A stretch of DNA of 64,000 nucleotides from Isoetes taiwanensis (GCA_021234155.1 JAJEKV010000136.1:930001-994000); one strand, 5' to 3'; shown: positions 12,521-22,875, counted from the stretch's first letter. Translations and numbers: made by a program. The notes: a model not told the origin generated them from the letters alone.

Positions 12521-14088
12521 TTTTTTTTTTGAAGAATATAAGAATATATTAAACCACTAGAATGCGATCAAGTACAATGATAAGTGTGGTGCTAAGAAAT
12601 GAAGCGCCCATCATGATCCACAATCTGTAGGAATGTCGACCAAATTTCCCGCTTAACTGTGCCAGACAAGCTTGAGACTTGGTACGCCTGCCACAACTTA
12701 TGCCTCAAGATCGGAACCAACCGAAAAGGGCTAAGCACTGCATTCTGAAAGACCTTCGCTCTCCGTCTTTTCCAAATCAGCCACAAAAGCCAAGCTCTGC
12801 ATAAATGAAATGCCTGCCGCTTGGCCACTGCCCACCTGCTAGGAAGGACTCCCAAGAGAATCTTCTTCTCGCGATAATGAAGTCCCAAAGAGGGCTCTCA
12901 CCCGGGACCAAGCTGCCCCTACCTACATTGCATAGGACAAAGCGGTGCTCAATGGTCTCGCCGCCTCCCACATAAAGGGCATGTTTACGCTACACGAGGC
13001 TTGAACGTGGACTCGGACATTCACCCCGAGGCTACGGTGCAAGATCTGCCACAAAAGGGTACGGATTTTTAGGAGGAGGCGGAATGTATTCCACGCCCAC
13101 TTCCACATGGCGGGCCACTTACTCCCCGGAAGCTTAAGTGACCACTTATCCGGCGACAACGTGTCACGGCGCTAGGGAGCCCATAAGCCGATGCTACAAA
13201 CCGAGATGCATCAAGTTTACTATCGACTTCCAAACGCGATTGACTTGAGAAGACAACCGCAATGGAATAGCATTGGCAATTTTCGCCCAAGTCCAGATGT
13301 CCCCACCGCCAGGCCAAATCTCTATCTAAAAACTCCCATGGCCAGATGACCCTCCCAATACCAATCCACGGATGGATGTTACCCTGCAAAGAATCCATCG
13401 GCTGAAAGTGCCCGGGTGTAAGGAAGAGGCCAAGGGAGATGCAGAGTCCAAGGGTACCCAGAGAAAGGGCGATGAGGCTACCATACATCCGCTAGGGTCC
13501 AATGAAAAGAGAACCTTGACCACCTTCCGGGCCTTCTGGGAGACCCTTAAGAAAAGGCGAAGCATGAGGGAATGGCCACAAATCCTCAAACAGAGCCCAC
13601 GGCAACCGAGCTAGGAATAGCTGGCTTCCTAAACACAATAGAGTGACGGCGATCGTGCTAACAGAGCCAAACACGGGGATCGGTTGCTCCCGCAACAACC
13701 GCCGGATGAATTTCGACACCGGAACCTTCGGTGTGCAACGACACATCAAGCATACCCAAACCCCCTGCCCGTCTGGGACGCACACACTTCCACCATGCGA
13801 CCTTCACTGTAGCCCCCTCCTCATTCCCTCCCCAAACAAAATTGCGAATGGTGTCATCCAACTCCTTAACCACACCTTCTGGCGCAAGTATGCAGGAGGC
13901 TGCGTAAACATGAGTGCTACAGAGCACTGACTTGGCTACCAGAATCCTACCAGCCATGGTGAGTTTACTTCCCCTCCACCAATTCAAATGCTGCTTAAGA
14001 TTCTGTAATGTCTCCGCCCAAATTGCCCTAGCATTAATGTCCAAGCCAAATGGTATGCCTAACAGTTTGGCAGCTGTGTGTGGCGGTG
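12521..14088 (-). mobile_element. 5'-truncated LINE retrotransposon (RT tail and zf-RVT region), 15-bp TSD
   Basis: TTATTGGATTGTATT occurs at 12506-12520 and 14089-14103. A poly-T run at 12521-12530 is the poly-A tail of a minus-strand LINE. The translated minus strand, in three frames, shows the post-RT region (LGIPFGLDINARAIWAETLQ, KLTMAGRILVAKSVL, WGGNEEGATVKVAWWKCV) and then a zf-RVT-like C-terminus (MPDKWSLKLPG-type, LLLKIRTLLWQILHRSLGVN, GGGETIEHRFVLCNVG). The endonuclease and RT core are missing through 5' truncation. The perfect TSD shows insertion after the surrounding intron had formed. Confidence 0.88.
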
Positions 14089-14297
14089 TTATTGGATTGT
14101 ATTGCATGTCCTTTACATGGAATACCCTATGGTCTAAAGGACATCGTCGCAGTTCCAGCTACATAACTACTTGGGGTTCAATTATATTTAAAGATCCGAT
14201 ACCCAACGAGGTATTGTTACCCTTCCATTTTAATGTAAAGTGTTTATATAGGTATTTACCTGATCACAAGCATGGTGATTTAAATTGTCTTATTGAG

Positions 14298-14373
14298 TGC
14301 CACTTTGGATTTTTTGTTTGATAGGAAGAAGTGTTTTCCGAAATACACTATGGCTCACACACGAAAGCCAAAG
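14298..14373 (+). repeat. Right copy of the ~76-bp direct repeat
   Basis: It matches 1321-1375 plus 1987-2006 and runs directly into the palindrome array, so this copy looks like the parental context. Confidence 0.8.
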
Positions 14374-14600
14374 TGTATTCCGGAATACACTTTGGCCCAC
14401 ACACAGGAAACATAGTGTATTCCAGAATACACTTTGGCCCACTCGCGGGAGACTAAGTGTATTCCGGAATACACTTTGGCCCTCACGTAAGAGACAAGTG
14501 TATTCCAGAATACAGGTTGGCCCTCAAGCAAGAGACAAAGTGTATTCCGGAATACATTTTGCCTTACAGTGTGAGGGCCGAAGTGTATTCTGGAATACAC
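14331..14600 (+). repeat. Seven-unit array of 18-bp palindromes, 42-bp period
   Basis: The consensus is GTGTATTCCGGAATACAC. Starts are 14331 (imperfect, TTTTCCGAAATA), 14373, 14415 (CCAG centre), 14457, 14498, 14540 and 14583 (CTGG centre), so the spacings are 42, 42, 42, 41, 42 and 43 bp. Linkers of ~24 bp share TTTGGCCC and a purine-rich AGAGAC-type half. The array ends about 80 bp before the splice acceptor of the methyltransferase exon. Because 42 is a multiple of 3, several frames stay open through it; I do not read those as genes. Confidence 0.93.
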
Positions 14601-14683
14601 TTTATCTTACAGTCTTTAAATGATTCTTTCTTGTTGCTTTCCTTTTTAGTTTTCTTCCTTCTAATGTTCGTATTATATTACAG

Positions 14684-16166
14684 CCAGAAAAATGTCATCA
14701 CATGTCAAACATGCTTAATGGAGCAGTTAAATGTCGACAGCTGGGAAAGGTGCAAAGAGCTTTACCCTATCGCAACCTCGGACGAAAGGATTATCCAATA
14801 TGCGCCAAATTTTGAAGACTGGGTATGTTGAATTGTTTTTCATATTGTTGTTCTTCTTGTTACTAAGACGTTTTTTTTGCAGAGCAAAAAGAAAAACAAG
14901 GATCTGCCGGAGGGCTTCATGCATCTGGTCAGGACAGCGCGAGAAGAGAGGACGCTGACGGACAGGCGTGTTTTGGACACTGAGCCCTCCGATTACGAAC
15001 GGTTTACACTGTACGATCAAAATAACCTGTTCTGTATAGTACACAGTGATTGCACCAAATTAGCCGAATCAATAAAGCCCCAAGATTTTACCTTGGTAAT
15101 AGGGGTAATAGCTGATCTTCCATATGGGTTTAAGCTGAAAGACAGCCGCTACGACGACCAGCCATTTAAAAACTCTGAGTTTAATGCTTTCGTCGACGGT
15201 ATAAAGCAAATTACCACGGCTAAACATTGGAGACTGGTTGTATTTCACTCAAGCATGCAATCCGGCCTTGTGGAAGCCAGCTTCAAGAATCATTTTGGTT
15301 CGCCTGCGCAAGCTGGTTATGAAAATCTGGTTTGGTAAGCACGTATTCTGGAATACACAAGTCCTTTTGTTTTCACTACTTTCTTTTTTTTGTAGTTACA
15401 ACTGTAGCATTTTTTAAATTCTTGTTCGGAGTTTCTATTCCGGAATACATTTCTTTTGGCTGTACTTAAATCCTTTTTTATTTATTTGTTCCTTAGGTAT
15501 AAAACAAACATTAATTACCATGGTGGAGGCCCGCGACTGCTGAGTAAGGTCGAATATCTCCATGTGGCGTATTGGAGTTTCGATGGGAAACGTACAATGG
15601 AACACTTCAACACAGCGGCGTGCCAGAACTTTTCAAACATGTTGAAGTTTCCAGCTGTGTTACAGAAGCTGCAGGACCCTAGTGCATAAGGAAGAATAGT
15701 AAATCACTACCAGAAGCCGCAGAAGCTGATTAACCATCTTTTGGACATGTTCTCACGTCCAGGAGATTGGGTGCTCGATGCATTTTCTGGCTCTGGTACA
15801 ACTATTGCTTGTGCACTTAAGAAGGGCCGAAATTGTGTAGCTGTTGACATTGATAAGGAGGCTGTACAGTTCATCAAGATGAGACTTTCTGCCTTACCAA
15901 CTCTACCAGACGAGAATCAAGAGTTGGGGGCAAAGTCTAATTCTGATTTTGCTAAGATGACATCTTCGGAGATACAGCCTCCTTTTACAAGCTCTTTGGA
16001 AGACGAAGCTACATTTGCAGAGCTGAAAGAAGTTGCTCTAGCTACAATACTGGAAGCAACCACCAACACAGAAAAGCCTAAGTCACCAGAGAAAGGTGAA
16101 ACGATAGAGACTGATCAAGCTGAGAGCAGCAAGAAGAATGAAGAAGATTATAATTTAGATCTCTGA
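14684..16166 (+). CDS. Beta-class N4/N6 DNA methyltransferase half of the ParB-methyltransferase gene (exons 14684-14822, 14883-15334, 15497-16166)
   Basis: Acceptor TTACAG at 14683 completes the codon left open at 1313, and all three exons splice in frame with GT-AG borders. Exon 14883-15334 carries motif IV as IADLPYG, where the family consensus is (D/N/S)PP(Y/F); the second residue is Leu instead of Pro. Exon 15497-16166 carries NHYQKPQKLINHLLDMFSRP and then the SAM-binding loop VLDAFSGSGTT (FxGxG). Catalytic motif before SAM motif is the beta-class order of N4-cytosine/N6-adenine methylases. The protein ends in a charged tail before TGA. An in-frame TAA at 15687-15689 lies between the two halves, while the 158 codons after it are open and conserved-looking. 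It is therefore a recent nonsense change, a sequence error or a read-through. N4-cytosine methyltransferases of bacterial type are known in bdelloid rotifers and Marchantia; whether this is an orthologue needs a tree. Confidence 0.72.
15342..15450 (+). repeat. Two further copies of the palindrome in the next-but-one intron
   Basis: 15342-15358 reads CGTATTCTGGAATACAC, starting 7 bp after the donor at 15335. 15435-15450 reads CTATTCCGGAATACAT. Both lie in intron 15335-15496. Another copy (GTATTCTGGAATACCC, 1030-1045) lies in intron 1019-1083. Confidence 0.85.
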
Positions 16167-16514
16167 CGGATTTTTATTGTGACTACTGATTGACATCTAT
16201 TATTTATTGCCATTATTGGCCATTATTGATATAACACAAAAACAGTAATGAAATTATTATTATTATGTTTACTAAATTTGTGTTTTTTGTACATCCACCT
16301 CTATAAAATTACGTACTCATGTCTCAATTCTGCTATTTTCACGTGCTTAACTCCAAAAAACCAAAGTCGTGTCCAAAGAATACCCCAAAAGTAGGCCCAA
16401 AAAAAAGTTGATACTTCTGAAACTTTAAACCTCTCTTAAAAAAGCCCAATTTTTGAAGTGACGTGCTTTTTCTAAAGGAATCTTTGAAACGGGAGTGCTG
16501 CAACACTCCCGTTT
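16167..16514. other. 3' flank of the methyltransferase gene with a hairpin at the retrotransposon junction
   Basis: AT-rich sequence without an ORF, probably 3' UTR and flank. At 16487-16497 and 16504-16514 an 11-bp perfect inverted repeat (AAACGGGAGTG / CACTCCCGTTT, loop CTGCAA) abuts the broken end of element 1. Confidence 0.6.
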
Positions 16515-19500
16515 AATTTGCAACCTTGTTGAAGGGAGACATTCTAGAAGACTCTTGTTTCATGCTATTATAGGCAAACTCGACCAAATAAATATAGTCA
16601 GCCCATTGTGATTGCTTACTCCACACATAACTTCGTAGCATATCCTCTATAATGCGATTGGTACGCTCTGTCTGACCATCCGTCTGAGGATGATATGTCG
16701 TACTCATAGCAAGCTTGGTTTGGATGGTGGCAAAGAAATCTTTCCAGAATGCACTTACGAATTTGGGATCCCTGTCGGATACGATAACTCGTGGCATTCC
16801 ATGCAATCTGAAGATCTCCTTTGTAAACAGCAAAGCGGTATCGAAGGCTGTATCCGTGGTACGACATGGCAAGAAATGAGCCATTTTCGACAATTTGTCG
16901 ACCACTACCATCAATGCATCATATCCACGGAGAGTACGTGGAAGGCCCACAATGAAATCCATGGTTATCACTTCCCATTTGGCATTGGGCACATCCAGAG
17001 GTTGCAATTCTCCTGGAATCCTTAATTGCTCAGCCTTAGTTTGTTGACACACCTGACACTGCTTAATATATCTGGCAATGTCCTTCTTCATACACGGCCA
17101 AAAATAACTGGAGCGGATCTTAAAGTAGGTCTTCATAAAACCTGCATGTCCAGCTATAGGGCTGTTGTGTGTATCATGGAGAATAAGCTTACGTACTCCT
17201 GAAGTCTTAGGTACACACAACTTATCTTTGTAATATAACAAATTGCCCTCTTTCTTATACGAACGGAAAGCCTCACGTTCTTTATCTCTGCGTGCCTCCT
17301 TAGCCAAACTATCCCACACTTCACGGAACTCACGGATGTGGCCAAGGTCGCTTCTATCGTTTTCGAACTCACTAGTGAGTGTGGAAATTGCGTTACAATG
17401 GGTTCGGGTTACCAAGGGATGGCGTGACAACGCATCCGCAACCACATTGTGTTTCCCAGGCTTATACATAATTTCAAAATCATACTCCTTTATAAATTCC
17501 ATCCATCTTCTCTGACGAAGGTTGAGATTCGGCTGGGTTGATAGATAACGGAGACTCTGATGATCCGTATCAAGTCGAAATCTTCTACCAAGAAGGTAGT
17601 GTCTCCATATACGCAGAGCGCGGACAACGATTAACAACTCCTGATCATGGGTAGGGTATCGCTGTTCAGTCTCATTCATTTTCTTTGAATCATAGGCAAT
17701 AACCCTCCCCCCTCAGTATTGGGACTCCACCGTAGCAATCTTCTTGGCATCCGTTGCTACTAGTTTATCCTTGTCCGGGTCCGGCAATGTGAGGACTGGT
17801 GCAGAGGTCAAAGCATCCTTAAGCTTCTGGAAACTTTCCTGGACCTTTGCTTTCCAATGCTCAATCCAATCCTTCACTTTCTCATGCTTCGTAAGATCGG
17901 TAAGAGGTGCTGCAATCTTTGCAAAATCCTTAACAAACTTACGGTAATATCCTGCCAATCCCAAAAAGCTTCGGACCTCCGAAACATTACGTGGAATGGG
18001 CCAATCCTTGACTGCTTCTATTTTTGCTGGGTCTATAGCAATTCCCTCAGCCGAAATGACATGGCCTAAATAATCCACCTTGGGAGTGGCAAACTTGCAC
18101 TTAGAGAACTTGGCAAAGAGCTGGTGATCTTAGCTTTTGTAGGGCCAACCGAAGATGTTTCTCATGCTCCTCCAGGGTCTTACTATAGATGAGGATGTCG
18201 TCAAAGAAAATAACAACAAAATCATCCAAGTATTGTCGGAAGACATCATTCATTAACCGCATAAAAGTTGCGGGGGCACTAGTTAATCCAAAAGGCATAA
18301 CGGTAAACTCATAATGCCCATATCTAGTGTGAAAAGCAGACTTATGGATGTCCTCCTCTTTAATTCTTATTCGGTGATATCCGGAGCGTAAGTCAATCTT
18401 GGAGAAGTACTTGGCCCCTTGCAACTGGTCCATAAGATCGTCTGCTCTAGGCAAAGCATAGTGATTCTTGATCGTATGCTTGTTGAGCTGCCGATAATCA
18501 ATACACATCCTCAGGGAGCCATCCTTCTTCTTAACAAAAAGGATAGGAGCGCCAAAAGGCGAAACACTAGGCCGAATGAAGCCTAGGTTTAGTAACTCCT
18601 GAAGTTGCTTCTTAAGCTCTGCCAACTCAGGAGGACTCATACGGTACGGGGCCTTACTGGTAGGCTTAGTACCTGGTTCCAAAGCTATCTCACATTCTAC
18701 CCCTCTGAATGGAGGAAGTTTCTGGATCTCGTCTGGAAAGAGATCGCTAAATTCCCTGAGAAGATTAGCAATGCTCTCTGGCAACGCATCAACTATTTGC
18801 TTCTGTTTAGCATCTGACTCAATGGATGCAAGTCTGATGACGCAAAGTAGCTTATCCTTGCGTATAGCCTTATTTAACTGCCTGATGGACATAGACTGCA
18901 TAATGGGGTTTAATGGATCATTTTTTATAGTTACGCGGGCTCCATTAGCTGCGTTGAAGGTAACCTCCCGTTTTTCGCAGTCTATATTGGCCTTTGCAGA
19001 TGCCAAGAATTCCATGCCAACAATCAGATCATATTTGCCAATATCCATTAACTCGGCACCCAATGCCACTGGTGCGCCTGGCAGCTCCATTTTGAGGTTA
19101 ATGCGACGACCATTAGTATGTCTGATCTTACCACTGGCTAAAGTCACAGGTTTCGGTCGGGATCTCAAAGTCTCAAGTTGCAACACCCGGGCCATTCTAG
19201 GAGAAGCAAAATTATGTGTACTGCCCGTATCCATAAGAATTATGAAAGGCTTACTGTCTACTTGACCTATAGTGGAAATAACGGCAGGCTGACTTTCAGC
19301 ATTGCCGGTTTCAATGGCTGCAAAGATATGGGACGCACCGTGAATATACTCGGGAGCCTCCTCGTCGACAGGTGGTGTAGACTCGAGATCGTCCCAATCA
19401 AGGTCGGCCATGGCCAGCTGGGCAGTCTGTGTGACATAAGGGCAATTCTGCATGAAGTGCCCGGGCCGCATACACCTGTAACATGCCTTCTCTTTGCGGA

Positions 19501-20647
19501 GCTGCTCTCGGGCCTCTTTGGGAATAGACTGTAAGAGGTTCCGAACTGAGTTACCGACATTGTTCGGTTTGTCGGGCATGTTGAAGGTGACTTTCTTTTC
19601 CTGGCGACCGTAAGAGTTCTGCTGAGAGGGCCCAGGACTTGGTGAACGGGCCTTGTAGGGTGTGTAAGGGCGTGGCTGGGAGTAAGAGGCGGGGCGTTGG
19701 TACTGGTTTCTTGGCGTGTCCTCTTCAAGGCTCAATGCCTTAGCCTCAGCCTCTGCAACTGACTTCGGGTCTATGGCTTTAACCATTCGTTTAATCGAGG
19801 GAGCCAATCCTTCAATATAGCCCTCCACTGCCCTCTTCTCATTCATACTTGGCACATACAGTCTCAAGCGCATGAATTCATCCATATAGACTTGAACTGA
19901 CATACCCTTCTGCTCCAACCGGTAAAAAGTCTGTATCTGTTGGCACTTGTGCGCACGGGGCACATAATGCGACTTAAAAGCTTTGGCAAACTTTTTAAAC
20001 TTGCATCTGCTTCTGTCTAGATGTTTGGCCCTAGCATAGCCTTTCCACCAAATTCTAGCTGCACCTGTAAGGTTGGTGGTGGCAACCTTCCCAGTATCCT
20101 TTTCAGTCATCCCATAGGATTTCCCAAACTCCTTCATCTCGTCTAACCAAGACTCGGCATTCAAGCCTCCCCTGGATTTTCCGTCAAACTGAGCCAATTT
20201 CCTGTTTTTCCATATACTGGTAATTGCGGTGTCCACGGTCTTGCGGTACTCCTTATCTTTTCAAGCATGGTGACCTGACGACACAGAGGATTGTGAAGAT
20301 TCAGAGGTGTTGGTCTGTGAAGACGTGTCACTTTCGCTAGAGGAGCTTCTTCGACGCTTGGCATGGTGTCTCATTTGTACAGTCACGGGTGCTGGTGCCG
20401 GTGCGGGTGGCTGCTCGGTTGGTGGACTTGGCGGTGGTGGCGGTAACTCGGGTCCAATTTCCGGTGCGAACTGCGGAGGATTTGTGTTTAACACATAGGT
20501 CTGCAGCTCTACCAATTGTCTCTTTATCAACAAGAGCTCTTGCTCGGGTGTCAATCTGCCCGCATCCGAGGGGGTGTGCCAAGAAGCATTACGTACACCG
20601 TCTATATTGACCATAAGAAGGTATAAGCGGGAGTAATGTGATACCAA
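16513..20647 (-). pseudogene. gag-pol of element 1 (CCHC gag, protease, RT, RNase H, partial integrase)
   Basis: Translation from 20647 gives a proline-rich Gag N-terminus, interrupted by one in-frame TGA (20261-20263) and then in the same frame by the Gag core. The zinc knuckle is [14 protein letters not shown], the protease is [11 protein letters not shown], and RT has [17 protein letters not shown] and [12 protein letters not shown] one-base shift near 18100 leads to [19 protein letters not shown] at about 17713 interrupts RNase H in frame. Integrase has the HHCC finger (CQVCQQTK) and the D, D, E residues (MDFIVGLP, VSDRDPKF, DGQTERTNR). It ends at a TAA created at the breakpoint, just after SRMSPFNK. 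This is a typical Ty3/gypsy polyprotein with only a few lesions. Confidence 0.88.
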
Positions 20648-20871
20648 GTGTCACAATGAAGGTCATTTTAAATAGTACCACGAAATAGCAATAAGGACAA
20701 TACAAGAGAATGAAGGAAAGTAACTTTATTAAAAAGCCAAAGTGACAATTACATTGGAGTGTTGTTTTAACAAAAACAAACTTGAGGCTGCACAGTACAA
20801 AACTTAAGATTATACATTGGACAATCTTAACCAACACACACTTAGCCATGAAAAGGCTATGGGGATCAGGC

Positions 20872-21405
20872 CTAGGGCTGAGTGAAAGGGTACAGGATAG
20901 AGTAGCGAATACTCTCCCGTACTGCCCTCACTACCTTGTAGCGAGCCCATGCTTGGACGATAACATACTGGTAATCTAACGTAGGATTAACAACGAGCAA
21001 ATTGAAGAGGTCTCTTAATGCGTAGAAGATCTGCCATAGATGATCATTCGCGTCGGCAAAAGCCTCGTGCTTCGTCATATCCCAATAATTCCAGGAACGA
21101 CGGAGAGTCTGTTCTAGATGCTCGAAGGCGCGCTCACGGAGGATAGCGACAACTTCAAAGCCCTTAATTGGATCATAGGGCTCTCCTTCTTGTACAGGTT
21201 CCTCTGCCTCATAGTCGACATCCCCATCATGCCACTCTACATATTCTTGACCATAGTCTTGCTCTGGAGGTAGCTGATCCTCCCCTCGCAGTGCTTCGGG
21301 TATTTCGTTCTCGTTTTCTTCCACCTCATCGTCTGTAAGACGGCAAGAATGAATATACCATATGGACGAATTTTTTATATTCCACACCCTAAAAGTGACA
21401 AACAA
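20872..21405 (-). pseudogene. ORF C, acidic protein before gag of element 1, unknown
   Basis: The 177-codon frame has a Glu/Asp-rich first half (DDEVEENENEIPEALRGE, EPVQEGEPYDP) and a helical, aromatic second half (LRRSWNYWDMTKHEAF, ALRDLFNLLVVNPTLDYQYV). The first ~25 codons look like read-through of an intron: CTTACAG precedes ACGATGAGG at about 21335, so it may be a 3' exon of ORF B. It lies on the gag-pol strand and stops about 220 bp before gag. I do not recognise the family. Confidence 0.4.
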
Positions 21406-21559
21406 GTATCATAGGGAACAATTTAATTGTACTCAACGATACAATAATCATAAAACATAAGAAAAGAGCACATATATTATATGATGGCTTAAAAAAAAAT
21501 GCCAATCAAATATTACATCTATACGCAATACAAAGATTTATACTTGTAAAAGAAGATAT

Positions 21560-22875
21560 CTAAGAACTAGGTTCCTCGTCTTCATCCATAGGCTGAGGAG
21601 ATGGCCGGTAGCGCATTAGGGTGGTGCTGAGACTAGCAGAAAGGGCGGCCCGAGCTGCTGCCTCCGGTGGTAAACAAGTGGCCAAGGGTGCTGCGACAAG
21701 GAGTTGCATACTAGCGCAGCCCGCCACGTCCCCCAAAGCCACTATAGCCAGATCTCGTCGGACCAAAGTGATAGTGGTGGCATGATAATCAATCTTCTTA
21801 TGGCCCGCCAAGGTGGATAGTGCACGGAGTGCCCACCAAGATGCCTCAGATGAGGGCCCCAAATACTTGGAAAAGAAGAGAACCTCACCTTGTCGGAAGG
21901 CAGAAAGGAAAAATCGGGTCAAATGATTACCCATTGCCCTAATCTGTGGATCCTTCGAGGTCTCTGCTTCCTTTTCCAAGTTAACAGGTATCTTCTCCTG
22001 CTCTGCTTCTTCTTTGTCATCCTGAAGACTCATCTTGGTATCCCAAAGGTCTTCTTCCTCTTGATCCACCTCCCCCATGGTGATTTGTAATGGCTGAACT
22101 GCAGAAGGAGGGCGCATATGAGCCGCAAACTGCTCCTCAGGAGGCTGGGGCGCATCAGTCAATAGGAACTGCCGAAGAGACAAGAGGGTCTCAACGGGCT
22201 CAATCTCCTCTGGTTGGAATGCAAACAAACCTTGGACTTGCGGCGGATGCACAACAGGTGTTGTGAAGTCGACGAAGTCATCCTGGCAGTATATTCCGCA
22301 AGGTCGTAGAGAACTTCTATCTTTCGCCGACCCCGCATATCGGCGATGACGCGGTAAGCCCACATGATATCCTCCAAGATGAGATACTCTTGATTGTTCA
22401 AGCATAGCTAGCTCCTTCCACCTTGCAAAGTCCTGCTCGTCGACGACTTCATTGTCCTCCGGGTCAGGGGGTACTAGTGTGGTAGACTGCTCTGCGGCTA
22501 TCTGCTCATCCTCAATGTACTGGTCCATGATGATTGCGAGCGCAAATCGAGCCTCAAAGAAAAGCTCACGATCTATGGTGACAACAAGAAGGTCGGTCCC
22601 TCGCCTCCTAATGCCCTTAATGACATTCCGGGCGTGGTCATCGCCTCCCAACATCTCCAGCAAGGTGTGGAATTCAAGGTAAAGCCGTTGAAGACACATG
22701 CAGGCATGATCTCCTCGCGGTAAAACTGAAGAAAAGCAGCATAGTCGGGGTGCGCCTGCATGTTGTGGATGAGATCCACTTGCTGGAGCAGATGAGGTTA
22801 AAGAACATCAAAGGGGACCGCGGGGTCCCAATGCTCACCATCTAGGTACCATTGTTGTAGAGTTGGACGAGCCAT
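21560..22875 (-). pseudogene. ORF B, large unknown protein before gag of element 1
   Basis: ATG at 22875 starts MARPTLQQWYLDGEHWD. An in-frame TAA follows after 25 codons and a one-base shift occurs near 22700, after which 379 codons are open to TAG at 21560. The middle is Glu-rich (DQEEEDLWDTKMSLQDDKEE). The C-terminal part has HKKIDYHATTITLVRRDLAI followed by Ala-rich helices and an acidic tail (PMDEDEEPSS). The HATTIT...RRDLA stretch faintly resembles the L2-alpha3 part of a histone fold, too weakly to call. Its position between ORF A and gag, on the same strand, suggests it is an element gene. Confidence 0.5.

Larger units (their letters stand above)
1314..14683 (+). other. 13.4-kb intron splitting the ParB and methyltransferase halves
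   Basis: The donor GTAAGA at 1314 and acceptor TTACAG at 14683 leave a codon split AA|C that joins in frame. All sequence between is non-coding for the host gene and is filled with nested repeats: a MITE, a tandem array with a Helitron inside, local duplications, a LINE and a palindrome array. I saw no alternative methyltransferase exon inside it. Confidence 0.65.

Noticed and set aside
12521-14088. Plus-strand ORFs within the LINE (for example 13372-13614, 13643-13930)
   Set aside because: They are shadows of the minus-strand RT/zf-RVT reading, which is supported by domain matches, poly-A and TSD.
1376-14297. Treating 1321-14373 as one giant transposon with 76-bp terminal direct repeats (LTRs)
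   Set aside because: The repeats lack TG...CA ends, PBS and PPT, and the enclosed sequence is a patchwork of independently inserted elements.
14331-14600. Reading the palindrome array as a CRISPR array
   Set aside because: The spacers are similar to each other instead of unique, the context is plant nuclear DNA, and no cas genes exist here. It is a tandem satellite-like array.
14297-14831. Open frames on both strands through the palindrome array, giving a 14-residue repeated peptide (SVFRNTL / CIPEY)
   Set aside because: A 42-bp DNA repeat automatically yields repeated peptides in every open frame. The same DNA is open on both strands and lies in an intron just before a spliced exon, so it is repeat DNA and not a gene.
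15687-15689. A small intron removing the in-frame TAA
   Set aside because: No suitable GT donor and AG acceptor of realistic length surround the stop without removing conserved residues.
16167-16300. A polyadenylation signal fixing the end of the methyltransferase transcript
   Set aside because: No canonical AATAAA in the expected place. The AT-rich sequence gives several weak options and no decision is possible.
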